From Microbacterium sp. RU33B (lineage in GTDB: Bacteria > Actinomycetota > Actinomycetes > Actinomycetales > Microbacteriaceae), in NCBI RefSeq assembly GCF_900155915.1, contig NZ_FTPO01000001.1, positions 1,674,001 to 1,738,000 of the forward strand: a stretch of DNA of 64,000 nt, read 5' to 3'. Numbering within the stretch: position 1 is the first letter of the stretch; every line of letters begins with the position of its first letter. Shown here in pieces: positions 1-8,224 of the stretch. The notes under the pieces are model-generated. The model made no database searches. It was not told the DNA's origin and worked only from the letters and a program-made list of their open reading frames with translations. The position numbers and the translations under genes were made by a program.

Positions 1-613
1 CCTGGCTCTGCTCGAGCCCGCCCAGCGCCGCGCCGTCGGTGCCCATGTAGCCGACGAGGTTGCCGGCGACAGCGCCGTCGGGGTAGGTGCGTGCGGGGTG
101 CGGAGTGAAGCTGAGGTACGGGATGCCGAGGTCGGCGAGGGTGCGGTACTGCTCGGTCGAGAGCCCCTTGGCGAGCTGAGCCCACTGGGTGTCTGCGTTC
201 GCCGCGACGGCCGTCGTGACGATCGCCGCGATCTCCTCGGCCGTCTGGCCCGTGACGGCGGCGATCTCCGCCGTCGCCTGCGCCCACGGCACGAGGGAGG
301 TGGTGCCGTCGACGGTGCGGGTGAATCCGCCCTTGGCCTCGTACCCCGAGATGTTCCGCGGATCGAGCGCGGCGTCGTAGAGGAGGATGCTGCCCGCGAG
401 GATCTGACCGGTCTCGTCGACGATCGCGCCGCGTGTGCCGTAGATGGGCCTGCTGGATCCGAGCGCGTTCTCCATCGAGTCGGCGATGTGCTCCTTCGCG
501 TTGACGACCTGGATGTCGACGAGCCGCACGATGAAGGCGGCGAGCACCGCGAGGACGACGGCGAGCGCCACGACGGTGCGACGGCGGGGACTGCGGGTGC
601 TTCGCGTCGTCAT
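1..613 (-). CDS. ftsI: Peptidoglycan transpeptidase FtsI/PBP3 (N-terminal part, cut by window edge)
   Basis: This is the N-terminal 204 codons or so of a class B penicillin-binding protein, the septal transpeptidase. Translation from ATG at 613 gives a short basic N-terminus (MTTRSTRSPRRR), one membrane segment (VVALAVVLAVLAAFIVRLVDIQ), then the typical PBP dimerisation-domain start (RPIYGTRGAIVDETG) and, near the edge, YPDGAVAGNLVGYMG. The catalytic SxxK region lies beyond the window. It starts 4 bases after the upstream FtsL-like gene ends, in the dcw cluster order mraZ-rsmH-ftsL-ftsI, equivalent to pbpB (Rv2163c). The identification is firm; only the C-terminus is missing. Confidence 0.93.
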   Translation of the reverse strand, partial: MTTRSTRSPRRRTVVALAVVLAVLAAFIVRLVDIQVVNAKEHIADSMENALGSSRPIYGTRGAIVDETGQILAGSILLYDAALDPRNISGYEAKGGFTRTVDGTTSLVPWAQATAEIAAVTGQTAEEIAAIVTTAVAANADTQWAQLAKGLSTEQYRTLADLGIPYLSFTPHPARTYPDGAVAGNLVGYMGTDGAALGGLEQSQ

Positions 614-617
614 GTGC

Positions 618-1205
618 TCAGTGTGTGCTCGGGGTCGGAAGGCCCTCGGTGAGGGCGGGCGGCGTGTTGGGGGTTTGCCCGTCGACGAGGGTCTCGTCGA
701 TCGGGACTTCGGGCACGCCCTGGATCGTCGCGTCGGGGGCGGTGACCAGCGGCGTGTCGAGGATGAGCGCGTTCGGAACCGAGCCGCGACCGAGCGCGTC
801 GATCGACGAGGCGCCGATGGCGGCGGATCCGGTGCCGAGGATGGCGCCGTCGCTCAGCCGCAGGTATGACGGCGACTCGATGATCACCATCCCGAGCGCG
901 GACGCGTTGGCCGCGAGGTACTGCGGCGAGCTGAGCCCGGCGATGTCGTCGTCGAGGATCTGCTTCTGCCAGGTGAGGGAGCGCTGCTCGGTGCCCAGCT
1001 GCGAGAGCTCGTACGAGGTCTGGGTCGTCAGGATCGACAGGGCCATCTGCGCGGCGCCGATCGACAGCGCGCCGGCGAGAGCGATGATGGCGTACGCGAC
1101 GCGCGGGCGCCGACGGGTCGCGGGGCGCTCGACGGCGCGGAGGGGTCGACGCGGTTCGCCGCGACGTGCCGGGCTCGCCGGGGCGAGGGTGGTGAGGGCG
1201 CTCAC
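618..1205 (-). CDS. FtsL-like single-pass cell-division protein
   Basis: A 195-residue protein with a basic Arg/Pro-rich cytoplasmic N-terminus (about 1-33), one membrane helix (about 35-58, [20 protein letters not shown]) and a short periplasmic coiled region ([22 protein letters not shown]) followed by a Pro/Thr-rich tail. Size, topology and position between rsmH and ftsI match the Rv2164c/FtsL slot, where the protein bridges the divisome. Sequence similarity in this family is low, so the call rests on topology and synteny. The GTG start overlaps the rsmH stop as GTGA, implying translational coupling. Confidence 0.75.
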   Translation of the reverse strand: MSALTTLAPASPARRGEPRRPLRAVERPATRRRPRVAYAIIALAGALSIGAAQMALSILTTQTSYELSQLGTEQRSLTWQKQILDDDIAGLSSPQYLAANASALGMVIIESPSYLRLSDGAILGTGSAAIGASSIDALGRGSVPNALILDTPLVTAPDATIQGVPEVPIDETLVDGQTPNTPPALTEGLPTPSTH

Positions 1206-2155
1206 GAGGCCTCCCGCAGTCTCTCAGCGGCGCGCAGACGCACCGGCGTCGCCCGCGGATTGGCTTCGATCTCTTCCGCGGTCGCCAGTTCGGCGCCCTT
1301 CACGAGGAGCCGGAACCGCGGTGCGTGCTCGGGCAGCTCGACGGGGAGTCCGGAGGGGGCGGTCGACGCCGACTGCGCGGCGAACTCGCGCTTCACGAGG
1401 CGGTCCTCCAGCGACTGGTACGACATCACGACGATCCGCCCGCCCACGCGCAGGAGCGACAGGGCAGCGGGGATGGCGCTCTCGAGCACGGACAGCTCGC
1501 GGTTGACCTCGATGCGCAGCGCCTGGAACACGCGCTTCGCGGGGTGTCCGGAGCGCTGTGCCGCGTAGGGGGTCGCGGCGATCAGGATCTCCACGAGGCG
1601 GCCGGAGCGATCGATGGGCGCTTCGGCGCGGGCGGCGATGATCGCCCGGGCGTAGCGTCCGGCGAGCTTCTCCTCGCCGTAGCGCTCGAAGATGCGGCGG
1701 AGGTCGCCCTCCCCGTAGGTGGCGACCACGTCGGCGGCGGTCGTGCCCGCGCTCTGGTCCATCCGCATGTCGAGCGGAGCATCCTTCGAGTACGCGAAGC
1801 CGCGGTCTGCCTCGTCGAGCTGCAGCGACGAGACGCCGAGATCGAACAGGATGCCGTCGACCTTCGCGACGCCGGCTCCGCGGACGGCGTCGGCGATGCC
1901 GTCGTAGACCGTGTGCACGAGCGTCACGCGGTCGCCGAAGCGGGCGAGCCGCTCCCCCGCGATGCGGAGGGCGTCGTGGTCACGGTCGAGGCCGATGAGT
2001 CGGATGTCGGGGAAGCGCTCGAGGAAGGCCTCGGAGTGCCCTCCCATGCCGAGCGTCGCGTCGACGAAGACGGCACCGGGCGCCTGCAGGGCGGGGGCGA
2101 GGAGGTCGACGCAGCGCTCGAGGAGCACCGGGGTGTGGATGTCGCGGAGGCTCAT
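1202..2155 (-). CDS. rsmH: 16S rRNA (cytosine1402-N4)-methyltransferase RsmH
   Basis: A 317-residue SAM-dependent methyltransferase that N4-methylates C1402 in the decoding centre of 16S rRNA. Visible landmarks are the N-terminal [13 protein letters not shown], the SAM-binding [55 protein letters not shown] and the C-terminal [20 protein letters not shown] chose ATG 2155 ([10 protein letters not shown]) because homologues begin about ten residues before the HxPVLL motif. The frame is open back to 2257, but that extension looks unconserved, and neither start has a strong Shine-Dalgarno sequence. Its position between mraZ and ftsL is standard. Confidence 0.93.
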   Translation of the reverse strand: MSLRDIHTPVLLERCVDLLAPALQAPGAVFVDATLGMGGHSEAFLERFPDIRLIGLDRDHDALRIAGERLARFGDRVTLVHTVYDGIADAVRGAGVAKVDGILFDLGVSSLQLDEADRGFAYSKDAPLDMRMDQSAGTTAADVVATYGEGDLRRIFERYGEEKLAGRYARAIIAARAEAPIDRSGRLVEILIAATPYAAQRSGHPAKRVFQALRIEVNRELSVLESAIPAALSLLRVGGRIVVMSYQSLEDRLVKREFAAQSASTAPSGLPVELPEHAPRFRLLVKGAELATAEEIEANPRATPVRLRAAERLREAS

Positions 2156-2267
2156 GATGACGGGGCTCTGCCGGATGCCGACCCCCGGATCCTGATCCCC
2201 CTCCGTCCCGACCTGGCGCCGGGGAAGTGCGTCAGGGCGTGAACGGCTGGAGATCACGATCAGGGGG

Positions 2268-2699
2268 TCAGAACAGGCCCGGGATCACCTCCTGCTCCAT
2301 CTCGGCGTACGTCTCTTCGTTTCCGTCCGCGTAGGCGTTCCACGCGTCGGCGTTCCAGATCTCGGCGTGGGCGCCGATGCCCGTCACGACGAGCTCCTTC
2401 TCCAGACCCGCGTACGCGCGCAGCGCGGGCGGGATCGTGATGCGGTTCTGGCTGTCGGGCTTCTCCGCGCTCGCCCCGGAGAGGAACATGCGCAGGAACG
2501 CCCGGGCGTCCTTGTTGGTGAGCGGCGCCTCGCGGATCCGCTCGTGGATGCGCTCGAACTCCTCCGTGCTGAACACGTAGAGGCAGCGCTCCTGGCCCCG
2601 CGTGACGACGACCCCGGCACCGAGGTCGTCGCGGAACTTGGACGGCAGGATGACCCGGCCTTTGTCGTCGAGTTTGGGAGTGTGTGTGCCCAAAAGCAT
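2268..2699 (-). CDS. mraZ: Transcriptional regulator MraZ
   Basis: A 143-residue protein with the duplicated AbrB-like MraZ fold: first repeat [20 protein letters not shown], second [18 protein letters not shown]. MraZ forms a ring-shaped oligomer that binds repeats in its own promoter and represses the division and cell-wall (dcw) cluster. Here it heads rsmH-ftsL-ftsI. The start is ATG 2699, preceded on the minus strand by a GGGGGTGA ribosome site. Three evenly spaced GTGG boxes lie 42 bases upstream. Confidence 0.96.
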   Translation of the reverse strand: MLLGTHTPKLDDKGRVILPSKFRDDLGAGVVVTRGQERCLYVFSTEEFERIHERIREAPLTNKDARAFLRMFLSGASAEKPDSQNRITIPPALRAYAGLEKELVVTGIGAHAEIWNADAWNAYADGNEETYAEMEQEVIPGLF

Positions 2700-2740
2700 C
2701 AGCCAGTCACCCCCTCAGTCCGGCCCCCGCAGGTTGCTCG

Positions 2741-2766
2741 CCACTTTACTCCACTTCCCTCCACTT
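2741..2766 (-). promoter_or_regulatory. MraZ operator: three AAGTGG boxes at 10-bp spacing
   Basis: On the minus strand AAGTGG occurs three times exactly one helical turn apart (complements at 2741-2746, 2751-2756 and 2761-2766). MraZ proteins are known to bind tandem GTGG-type repeats on one DNA face. A possible -10 (TAAAGT, 2743-2748) lies inside the array, so binding should block RNA polymerase. Confidence 0.85.
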
Positions 2767-2843
2767 TGTCACCCATCCGAACCCCGGAATGGGCGAACGC
2801 CCCACAGCGTGGCTGCGGGGCGCGGGATTCCGGCATCCGGGCA

Positions 2844-2874
2844 CAAAAAAAGCACCGACCCGAAGGTCGGTGCT
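2844..2874 (-). terminator. Intrinsic terminator of the DUF3040 gene
   Basis: A 10-bp perfect stem (AGCACCGACC / GGTCGGTGCT, 2851-2874) with a CGAA tetraloop is followed on the minus strand by a run of seven T (2844-2850). This is a canonical rho-independent terminator 30 bases after the stop at 2905. It separates this gene from the mraZ promoter. Confidence 0.93.
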
Positions 2875-2904
2875 CTACGAAGGGAAGAAGCGGTCAGGCG
2901 CCGA

Positions 2905-3282
2905 TCAGCGCTCGCCCTGCCGCTTGTCCCAGCGATCGTTCATGCGATCCATGAACGATGACGACGACGTGGAGGAAGGTGGAGCCTTGGTGGAGGGACC
3001 GGATGCCGTGGGCAGCCCGCTCAGTCCACGCGTCGGGGTGACCGCCAGCACGACCCCGCCCAGCATCACGATGAAGCCGATCACGCCGACGGCGATGAGG
3101 GGGATCGAGACGCCGGCGATGAGACCGCCGAGACCCAGGAGGACGAGCACGGTGCCGTAGACGATGTTGCGGTAGCTCAGCGTCCGCCCGTCACGGGGCG
3201 CGCTGACCACATCGGCGTCGTTGTGCATGAGATGGCGTTCCATCTCGTCGAGCAGACGCTGCTCCTGTTCGGACAGTGGCAT
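2905..3282 (-). CDS. DUF3040 two-helix membrane protein
   Basis: A 125-residue protein with the DUF3040 signature: an N-terminal amphipathic stretch (MPLSEQEQRLLDEMERHL, then a DADVV segment) and two adjacent membrane helices (about 43-60 and 64-88), ending in a Ser/Thr-rich basic tail. ATG 3282 was chosen because AAGGGGGAC lies just upstream on the minus strand; the frame stays open to 3339. A -10-like TAGAAT lies further upstream. The family has no assigned function but is actinobacterial and sits beside the dcw cluster (Rv2169c position). Confidence 0.88.
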   Translation of the reverse strand: MPLSEQEQRLLDEMERHLMHNDADVVSAPRDGRTLSYRNIVYGTVLVLLGLGGLIAGVSIPLIAVGVIGFIVMLGGVVLAVTPTRGLSGLPTASGPSTKAPPSSTSSSSFMDRMNDRWDKRQGER

Positions 3283-3339
3283 GCGTCCCCCTTCCCGGCT
3301 GGTTCCTGACGGTTCGATTCTACGCGCGCCGTCGATCAC

Positions 3340-3345
3340 TAGGCT
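3340..3345 (+). promoter_or_regulatory. -10 box (TAGGCT) of a leaderless idsA transcript
   Basis: TAGGCT is followed by six bases and the GTG at 3352. No Shine-Dalgarno sequence exists, so the mRNA probably begins at or next to the start codon. Confidence 0.7.
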
Positions 3346-3351
3346 AGGCCC

Positions 3352-4446
3352 GTGTCACCCACTGCGGACTCCATCGAGGCTGTTTCTCAGCGACTCGACA
3401 CCTTCCTGTCGGCTCAGACCTCCTCCGTGGCGGATTGGGGCTCCGAAGCGGCCCTCTTCGTCGAGGCCGGCGCGTCGGCGCTGCGAGGTGGCAAGCGCCT
3501 GCGCGGCCGGTTCTGCCTGGCCGGATGGCGCGCGGTCGCCGAGGCATCCGGACCCGTCGGAGACCCACCGGCGTACGTCGTGTCGGCCGCCGCCGCGCTG
3601 GAGGCGTTCCACGCCGCGGCGCTCGTGCACGACGACATCATCGACAACTCCGACACGCGGCGCGGGCGTCCGGCGGCGCACCGCGCGCTCGAGGCCTCGC
3701 ACCGCGCGGCCGACTGGGTCGGCGACTCCGCGGCGTTCGGGCGGTCGTCCGCGATCCTGCTGGGAGATCTGCTGGTCGCCTGGAGCGACGACCTGTTCGA
3801 AGAAGGACTCGTCGAGGCCCCGCGCGATGTGGCGGCCGCCGCCCGGCACGAGTACGCGGTGATGCGCCGCGAGGTCACGATCGGACAGTTCCTCGACATC
3901 GCCGAGGAATCCGCCTTCGCCACCGAGCCCGACGACCGGCACGCCGACCGTGCGCTGCGGGTGGCCTCGTTGAAGTCGGCGAGGTACAGCGTGCAGCAGC
4001 CGCTCGCACTGGGCGCGGCTCTCGCCGGGGCGGATGCGGCGCAGCTCGCCGCGCTCGTGGCGTTCGGGCATCCGCTCGGCATGGCGTTCCAGCTGCGCGA
4101 CGACGTGCTCGGCGTCTTCGGCGACGAGAGCGAGACGGGCAAGCCTTCGGGCGACGATCTCCGCGAGGGCAAGCGCACGGTGCTCGTGGCCTTCACGCGG
4201 GAGCAGCTCGCTCCCCCCGCGCGTCGCATCATCGACGAGCTCCTGGGCGACCCGACGCTGGATGCGGCGCAGATCTCCTCGGTGCAGCGCACGATCGTCG
4301 ACACGGGCGCGCTCGACCGCGTGGAGGAGCTCATCGCGTCGTACGCGAAGGAGGCCGAGCGGGCACTGTCCGGCGCCCGGCTCGGCAACGCGGCCGTCGG
4401 GGGCCTGCGCGATCTCGCCCAGGCCGCGACCGTGCGGACGACCTAG
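3352..4446 (+). CDS. idsA: Trans-polyprenyl diphosphate synthase (GGPP-type, IdsA family)
   Basis: A 364-residue class I isoprenyl diphosphate synthase that condenses IPP with allylic diphosphates. The substrate GKR is at 48-50. The first Asp-rich motif is LVHDDIIDNSDTRRGRP (D94, D95, D98), and the second is FQLRDDVLGVFGDES with GKPSGDDLREGKRT after it. Product length (C15, C20 or longer) cannot be told from sequence alone. It sits where idsA2 (Rv2173) lies in mycobacteria, convergent with the Rv2175c homologue (15 bases between the two genes). The start is the leaderless GTG. Confidence 0.93.
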   Translation: MSPTADSIEAVSQRLDTFLSAQTSSVADWGSEAALFVEAGASALRGGKRLRGRFCLAGWRAVAEASGPVGDPPAYVVSAAAALEAFHAAALVHDDIIDNSDTRRGRPAAHRALEASHRAADWVGDSAAFGRSSAILLGDLLVAWSDDLFEEGLVEAPRDVAAAARHEYAVMRREVTIGQFLDIAEESAFATEPDDRHADRALRVASLKSARYSVQQPLALGAALAGADAAQLAALVAFGHPLGMAFQLRDDVLGVFGDESETGKPSGDDLREGKRTVLVAFTREQLAPPARRIIDELLGDPTLDAAQISSVQRTIVDTGALDRVEELIASYAKEAERALSGARLGNAAVGGLRDLAQAATVRTT

Positions 4447-4461
4447 GGCGTCGAGGCCGAC

Positions 4462-4812
4462 TCAGGCCAGCGACTGCGCGACGCGACGCACCTCGGTCTT
4501 ACGACCGGCCCGCAGCGCCTCGATCGGCGGATAACCGAGCGACTCGACGTCGGCGAGGAGCCAGTCGATCGCCTCATCGTCGGTGAACCCGGCGTCGTGG
4601 AGCACCGTCACGGTGCCGCGGAGCGACCCGAGCGGCTGCCCCCCGAGAAGGAACAGCGCCGGCACCCGCAGCGCGCCCGACCGTCGGGATCCGAGGAGCT
4701 GCCCTTCATCGAGCAGTCGCCGCACACGGCTGAGGGGCTCGCCGAGGAGGTCGACGAGGTCAGGGAGAGTCAGCCATTCGGCTTCGATGGGAGGCGTGGC
4801 GTCAGAAGTCAC
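4462..4812 (-). CDS. Rv2175c-family winged-helix DNA-binding protein
   Basis: A 116-residue protein matching the Rv2175c family: N-terminal helix-turn-helix (WLTLPDLVDLLGEPLSRVRRLLDEGQLL), a linking strand (GALRVPALFL) and a C-terminal domain (LRGTVTVLHDAGFTDDEAIDWLL, then LGYPPIEALRAGRKTEVRR). In M. tuberculosis Rv2175c is a substrate of the kinase PknL, and phosphorylation reduces its DNA binding. The pknL homologue lies 1.4 kb away. The GTG start at 4812 has no ribosome site; a GATAGT box seven bases upstream suggests a leaderless mRNA. Confidence 0.88.
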   Translation of the reverse strand: MTSDATPPIEAEWLTLPDLVDLLGEPLSRVRRLLDEGQLLGSRRSGALRVPALFLLGGQPLGSLRGTVTVLHDAGFTDDEAIDWLLADVESLGYPPIEALRAGRKTEVRRVAQSLA

Positions 4813-4950
4813 GAAAGCAACTATCGCACTCCCCGCATGCCTCGAGCCATTCCCAATAACCACACGAGGCACATCTGCCCCTCCTTTATCAGTCGTTGAC
4901 ACGCGTATACATCCGTGACACGGTTTTCGGAGTCCATTGAGGGGGAACTC

Positions 4951-6144
4951 GTGCGATCCACGACAGCCGTTGCGCCGGCGGCCATCGCCGGCTCCATCGC
5001 TCTGATGCTGGCGTCCGCGCCGGCGAACGCCGCCGAGCAGGAGCGTCCGCAGGCATTCCTGAAGCCGCAGACACCGGTCTTCACGGGAGCGGCGGCGGTG
5101 CTGAACGTGTCGGCGACCGCGCCGAGGCCGGCGAGCACGACTCCCCCGGAGACCTACGTCGTCCAGGCAGGCGACACCGTGTGGGCGATCGCGACGCGGT
5201 ACGGCCTGCGGTCGGCCGACGTTCTCGCGCTGAACGGACTCACCTCCTCGCTCATCCACCCCGGCCAGACGCTGCGTCTCACCGGCGCCGTGGCCGCCGT
5301 CCCCGCCGCTGCGCCCGCCGCCCCGGCCGCGGGCACCGCGTACGTCGTCGCGAAGGGCGACACGCTCAGCGGGATCGCACAGCGCCACGGCGTGACGCTC
5401 CAGGCGATCTTCGACGCCAACGGGCTCGGGTACGGCTCGATCATCTATCCCGGGCAGTCGCTCACGATCGCGGGCGTCGCAGCCCCGGCTCCCGCGCCCG
5501 CGCCGCCGGCTGCTGCCCCCGTCGCCCCGGCCCCCACGGCGGGCGTGTCGTACACGATCCAGAAGGGCGACACGGTCTGGGCCATCGCGCAGCGCCACGG
5601 CGTCAGCACGGCCGCCGTGCTCGGGGCCAACGGCTTCACCGCGGAGACGATCATCTACCCCGGCCAGACGATCACGGTGCCCTCGGCATCCGTCACGATG
5701 ACGCCCGCGGTCGCGGTGATCCCGGCCGTCTCGTCGGGACTCGACGCCGAGCAGGCGGCCAACGCCGCTCTCATCATCGCCGTGGGTCGCGAGATCGGCG
5801 TGTCCGACCGCGCGATCGCCATCGCGCTCGGCACGGCGATGCAGGAGTCGTGGCTCCGCAACCTCGACTGGGGCGACCGCGATTCGCTGGGCCTGTTCCA
5901 GCAGCGGCCGAGCACCGGCTGGGGCACGGCCGAAGAGGTGCGCGACCCGGTGCGGGCGACGAAGGTGTTCTTCGGCGGCGCGTCCGACCCCAACGGCACC
6001 CGCACCCGCGGCCTCCTCGACATCCCGGGGTGGGAGGGGATGTCGTTCGCCCAGGCGGCGCAAGCGGTGCAGATCTCCGCGTTCCCCGACCGCTACGCGC
6101 AGTGGGAGCAGCCCGCGTACGCCTGGCTCGCCGCTCACGGCTGA
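4951..6144 (+). CDS. Secreted protein with three LysM domains and a lysozyme-like C-terminal domain
   Basis: A 397-residue secreted wall protein. GTG 4951 follows a strong GAGGGGG site; the frame is open back to 4915. A signal peptide is visible (about 1-28, cut after ASAPANA). Three LysM peptidoglycan-binding modules follow at about 68-111, 130-173 and 200-243, each with the (Q/K)xGDT(V/L)xxIA core, joined by Ala/Pro linkers. The C-terminal domain (about 265-397) has GTAMQESWLRNLDW and SLGLFQQRPSTGWGT, typical of actinobacterial hydrolases with a transglycosylase-like fold. Activity is inferred. Its place between the PknL kinase and the kinase's DNA-binding substrate suggests a role in wall growth. 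Confidence 0.87.
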   Translation: MRSTTAVAPAAIAGSIALMLASAPANAAEQERPQAFLKPQTPVFTGAAAVLNVSATAPRPASTTPPETYVVQAGDTVWAIATRYGLRSADVLALNGLTSSLIHPGQTLRLTGAVAAVPAAAPAAPAAGTAYVVAKGDTLSGIAQRHGVTLQAIFDANGLGYGSIIYPGQSLTIAGVAAPAPAPAPPAAAPVAPAPTAGVSYTIQKGDTVWAIAQRHGVSTAAVLGANGFTAETIIYPGQTITVPSASVTMTPAVAVIPAVSSGLDAEQAANAALIIAVGREIGVSDRAIAIALGTAMQESWLRNLDWGDRDSLGLFQQRPSTGWGTAEEVRDPVRATKVFFGGASDPNGTRTRGLLDIPGWEGMSFAQAAQAVQISAFPDRYAQWEQPAYAWLAAHG

Positions 6145-6200
6145 GCACCCGCGACGCGGCGCAGGGTGAGCCGCTCCCGAGGCTCACAGGCATCCGAACC

Positions 6201-6206
6201 TAGACT
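6201..6206 (+). promoter_or_regulatory. -10 box (TAGACT) of the kinase gene
   Basis: TAGACT, then CTCAGC, then GTG 6213. The six-base spacing and lack of a ribosome site indicate a leaderless start. Confidence 0.7.
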
Positions 6207-6212
6207 CTCAGC

Positions 6213-8144
6213 GTGAGCACGAGTCAGCAGGCCGACCCGCTGATCGGCCGTCTCGTCGACGGCCGATACCGGGTGCGCGCGCGCATCGCGCGCGGCGGCA
6301 TGGCGACCGTGTACGTCGCGACCGATCTGCGCCTCGAGCGGCGCGTGGCCCTCAAGGTCATGCACGGCCATCTGAGCGACGACACCGTGTTCCAGAGCAG
6401 GTTCATCCAGGAGGCCCGCGCCGCCGCCCGCCTGGCCGACCCCCACGTCGTGAACGTCTTCGACCAGGGCCAGGACGGCGACATGGCGTACCTGGTCATG
6501 GAGTACCTTCCGGGCATCACGCTGCGCGAGCTCCTGCGCGAGCAGAAGCGGCTGACGATCGCGCAGACGATCACGATCATGGATGCCGTGATGTCCGGCC
6601 TCGCGGCCGCCCACCGCGCCGGCATCGTGCACCGCGACGTCAAGCCCGAGAACGTGCTGCTCGCCGAAGACGGCCGGATCAAGATCGGCGACTTCGGCCT
6701 CGCGCGCGCGACCACCGCCAACACCGCCTCCGGCGCGCAGCTGCTCGGCACCATCGCGTACCTCGCCCCCGAACTCGTCACCCGTGGAACGGCCGATGCC
6801 CGCAGCGACATCTACGCGCTCGGGATCATGCTGTACGAGATGCTCGTCGGCGAGCAGCCGTACAAGGGCGAGCAGCCGATGCAGATCGCCTTCCAGCACG
6901 CGACCGATTCGGTGCCGCGCCCGAGCGTGAAGAACCCCGGCGTTCCCGAGGCCTTCGACGAGCTCGTGCTCTGGTCGACCGAGAAGAATCCCGACGACCG
7001 CCCCGTGGACGCCACCGAGATGCTCAAGCGGCTGCGCGAGATCGAGCGCGAGCTGGGGGTCACGCCGCAAGTGGCCCGCGCGGTGCCCGTCGGCGTGCCG
7101 TTCGGCGAGACCTCCGACTCGGGCGAGCTCACCAAGGTGCTCCCGGCGACGATCACCGGCCCCCTGGCCGCGGTCGACGAGACCGACAACGCGACGCGCC
7201 TGCGTCAGGCGGGCAGGCGCCGGGCGGCCAAGGGCGGCTGGCTGTTCGCCCTCGTGGTCATCCTCGCCCTCGTGGCCGGCGGCGCCGGCTGGTGGTTCGG
7301 CTCCGGACCCGGGTCGATGGTCGCGGTGCCGGATGTCGCGAACATGACCTACGACGAGGCGGTCCTCGTGCTGCAGGAGCGCTCGCTCGTGGCCGCGCGC
7401 GAAGACGTCTTCGACTTCGACATCCCGGCCGGCACCACGGTCGGATCCGACCCCGGAGCGGGCGACCGCGTCGACCAGGACTCGACGGTCACCGTCCGGG
7501 TCTCCAAGGGCCCGCAGGACCACACGATCCCGGCCCTCCTCGGGATGAGCCTGGACGAGGCCCGGACCACCCTCGAGGCCGTGCGCGTGAGCGTTCCCGA
7601 CGACCCGCAGCGGTACTTCACGGATGCCGCGGAGAACTCGGTCATCGCCGTGTCCATCACGCCGCGTGCGGGCGGCGAACCCGGCAACTGCACGAACGGC
7701 TGCGTTCTGTTCGAAGGCGACACGGCCGGACTGTCGATCTCGGTCGGTCCGGTGCCTGCGGTCGCTGGACTGACCGCTGACGAAGCTACCGCCGCGCTCA
7801 GCGCGAAGGAACTCACGGTCGCATCCGTCGAGGAGGAGTTCAGCGACGACGTCGAGTCAGGGCGGGTCATCCGGATCGCCGACCGTGCGGAAGGCGGCAA
7901 CTGGCGGCCCGGCGAGAGCATGACGCTGATCGTTTCGAAGGGCCCCCAGCCGATCGAAGTCCCCGATGTCAGAGGCGAGGGCCTTGGCGACGCGATGCGC
8001 GAACTTCGAGAAGCAGGATTCAACCCTCAGACCACGGTTCCCGAACTGCTCTGGGGTTTCTTCAGCGTCGCGTCGACCGATCCCGCACCCGGCTCGCTAC
8101 AGCTGCCGGGGACGAACATTCGAGTCCGAGCAAACGAACTCTGA
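6213..8144 (+). CDS. pknL: PknL-type Ser/Thr protein kinase with PASTA repeats
   Basis: A 643-residue transmembrane kinase. Kinase domain about 18-280: Gly loop ARGGMATVY, ATP lysine K48 (VALKVM), catalytic D142 in HRDVKPEN, DFG at 160-162, and the APE motif in GTIAYLAPE. A basic segment precedes one membrane helix (about 343-363). The extracellular part has about four PASTA domains (367-434, 435-513, 514-578, 579-643) that in this family bind muropeptides or lipid II. M. tuberculosis PknL lacks PASTA domains; the corynebacterial form has them. Synteny with idsA and Rv2175c supports PknL rather than PknB, which lies beside pbpA/rodA elsewhere. Confidence 0.92.
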   Translation: MSTSQQADPLIGRLVDGRYRVRARIARGGMATVYVATDLRLERRVALKVMHGHLSDDTVFQSRFIQEARAAARLADPHVVNVFDQGQDGDMAYLVMEYLPGITLRELLREQKRLTIAQTITIMDAVMSGLAAAHRAGIVHRDVKPENVLLAEDGRIKIGDFGLARATTANTASGAQLLGTIAYLAPELVTRGTADARSDIYALGIMLYEMLVGEQPYKGEQPMQIAFQHATDSVPRPSVKNPGVPEAFDELVLWSTEKNPDDRPVDATEMLKRLREIERELGVTPQVARAVPVGVPFGETSDSGELTKVLPATITGPLAAVDETDNATRLRQAGRRRAAKGGWLFALVVILALVAGGAGWWFGSGPGSMVAVPDVANMTYDEAVLVLQERSLVAAREDVFDFDIPAGTTVGSDPGAGDRVDQDSTVTVRVSKGPQDHTIPALLGMSLDEARTTLEAVRVSVPDDPQRYFTDAAENSVIAVSITPRAGGEPGNCTNGCVLFEGDTAGLSISVGPVPAVAGLTADEATAALSAKELTVASVEEEFSDDVESGRVIRIADRAEGGNWRPGESMTLIVSKGPQPIEVPDVRGEGLGDAMRELREAGFNPQTTVPELLWGFFSVASTDPAPGSLQLPGTNIRVRANEL

Positions 8145-8224
8145 CGCCCTTTGGCGCAGCATCCCTCCGCTTCGCACCGCGGGCGACGGCAGCGACCCGG
8201 GGTACTGGTGCTGAGACCAGCAGG

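Noticed and set aside
4813..4950. Possible c-di-AMP (ydaO-type) riboswitch before the LysM gene, as in some actinobacterial wall hydrolase genes
   Set aside because: The gap is only 138 bases and shows no conserved paired elements; only a TTGACA-like sequence and TGACACG direct repeats are visible.
8145..8224. Terminator between pknL and aroG
   Set aside because: Only a 5-bp CTGGT/ACCAG stem without U-tract; too weak to call.
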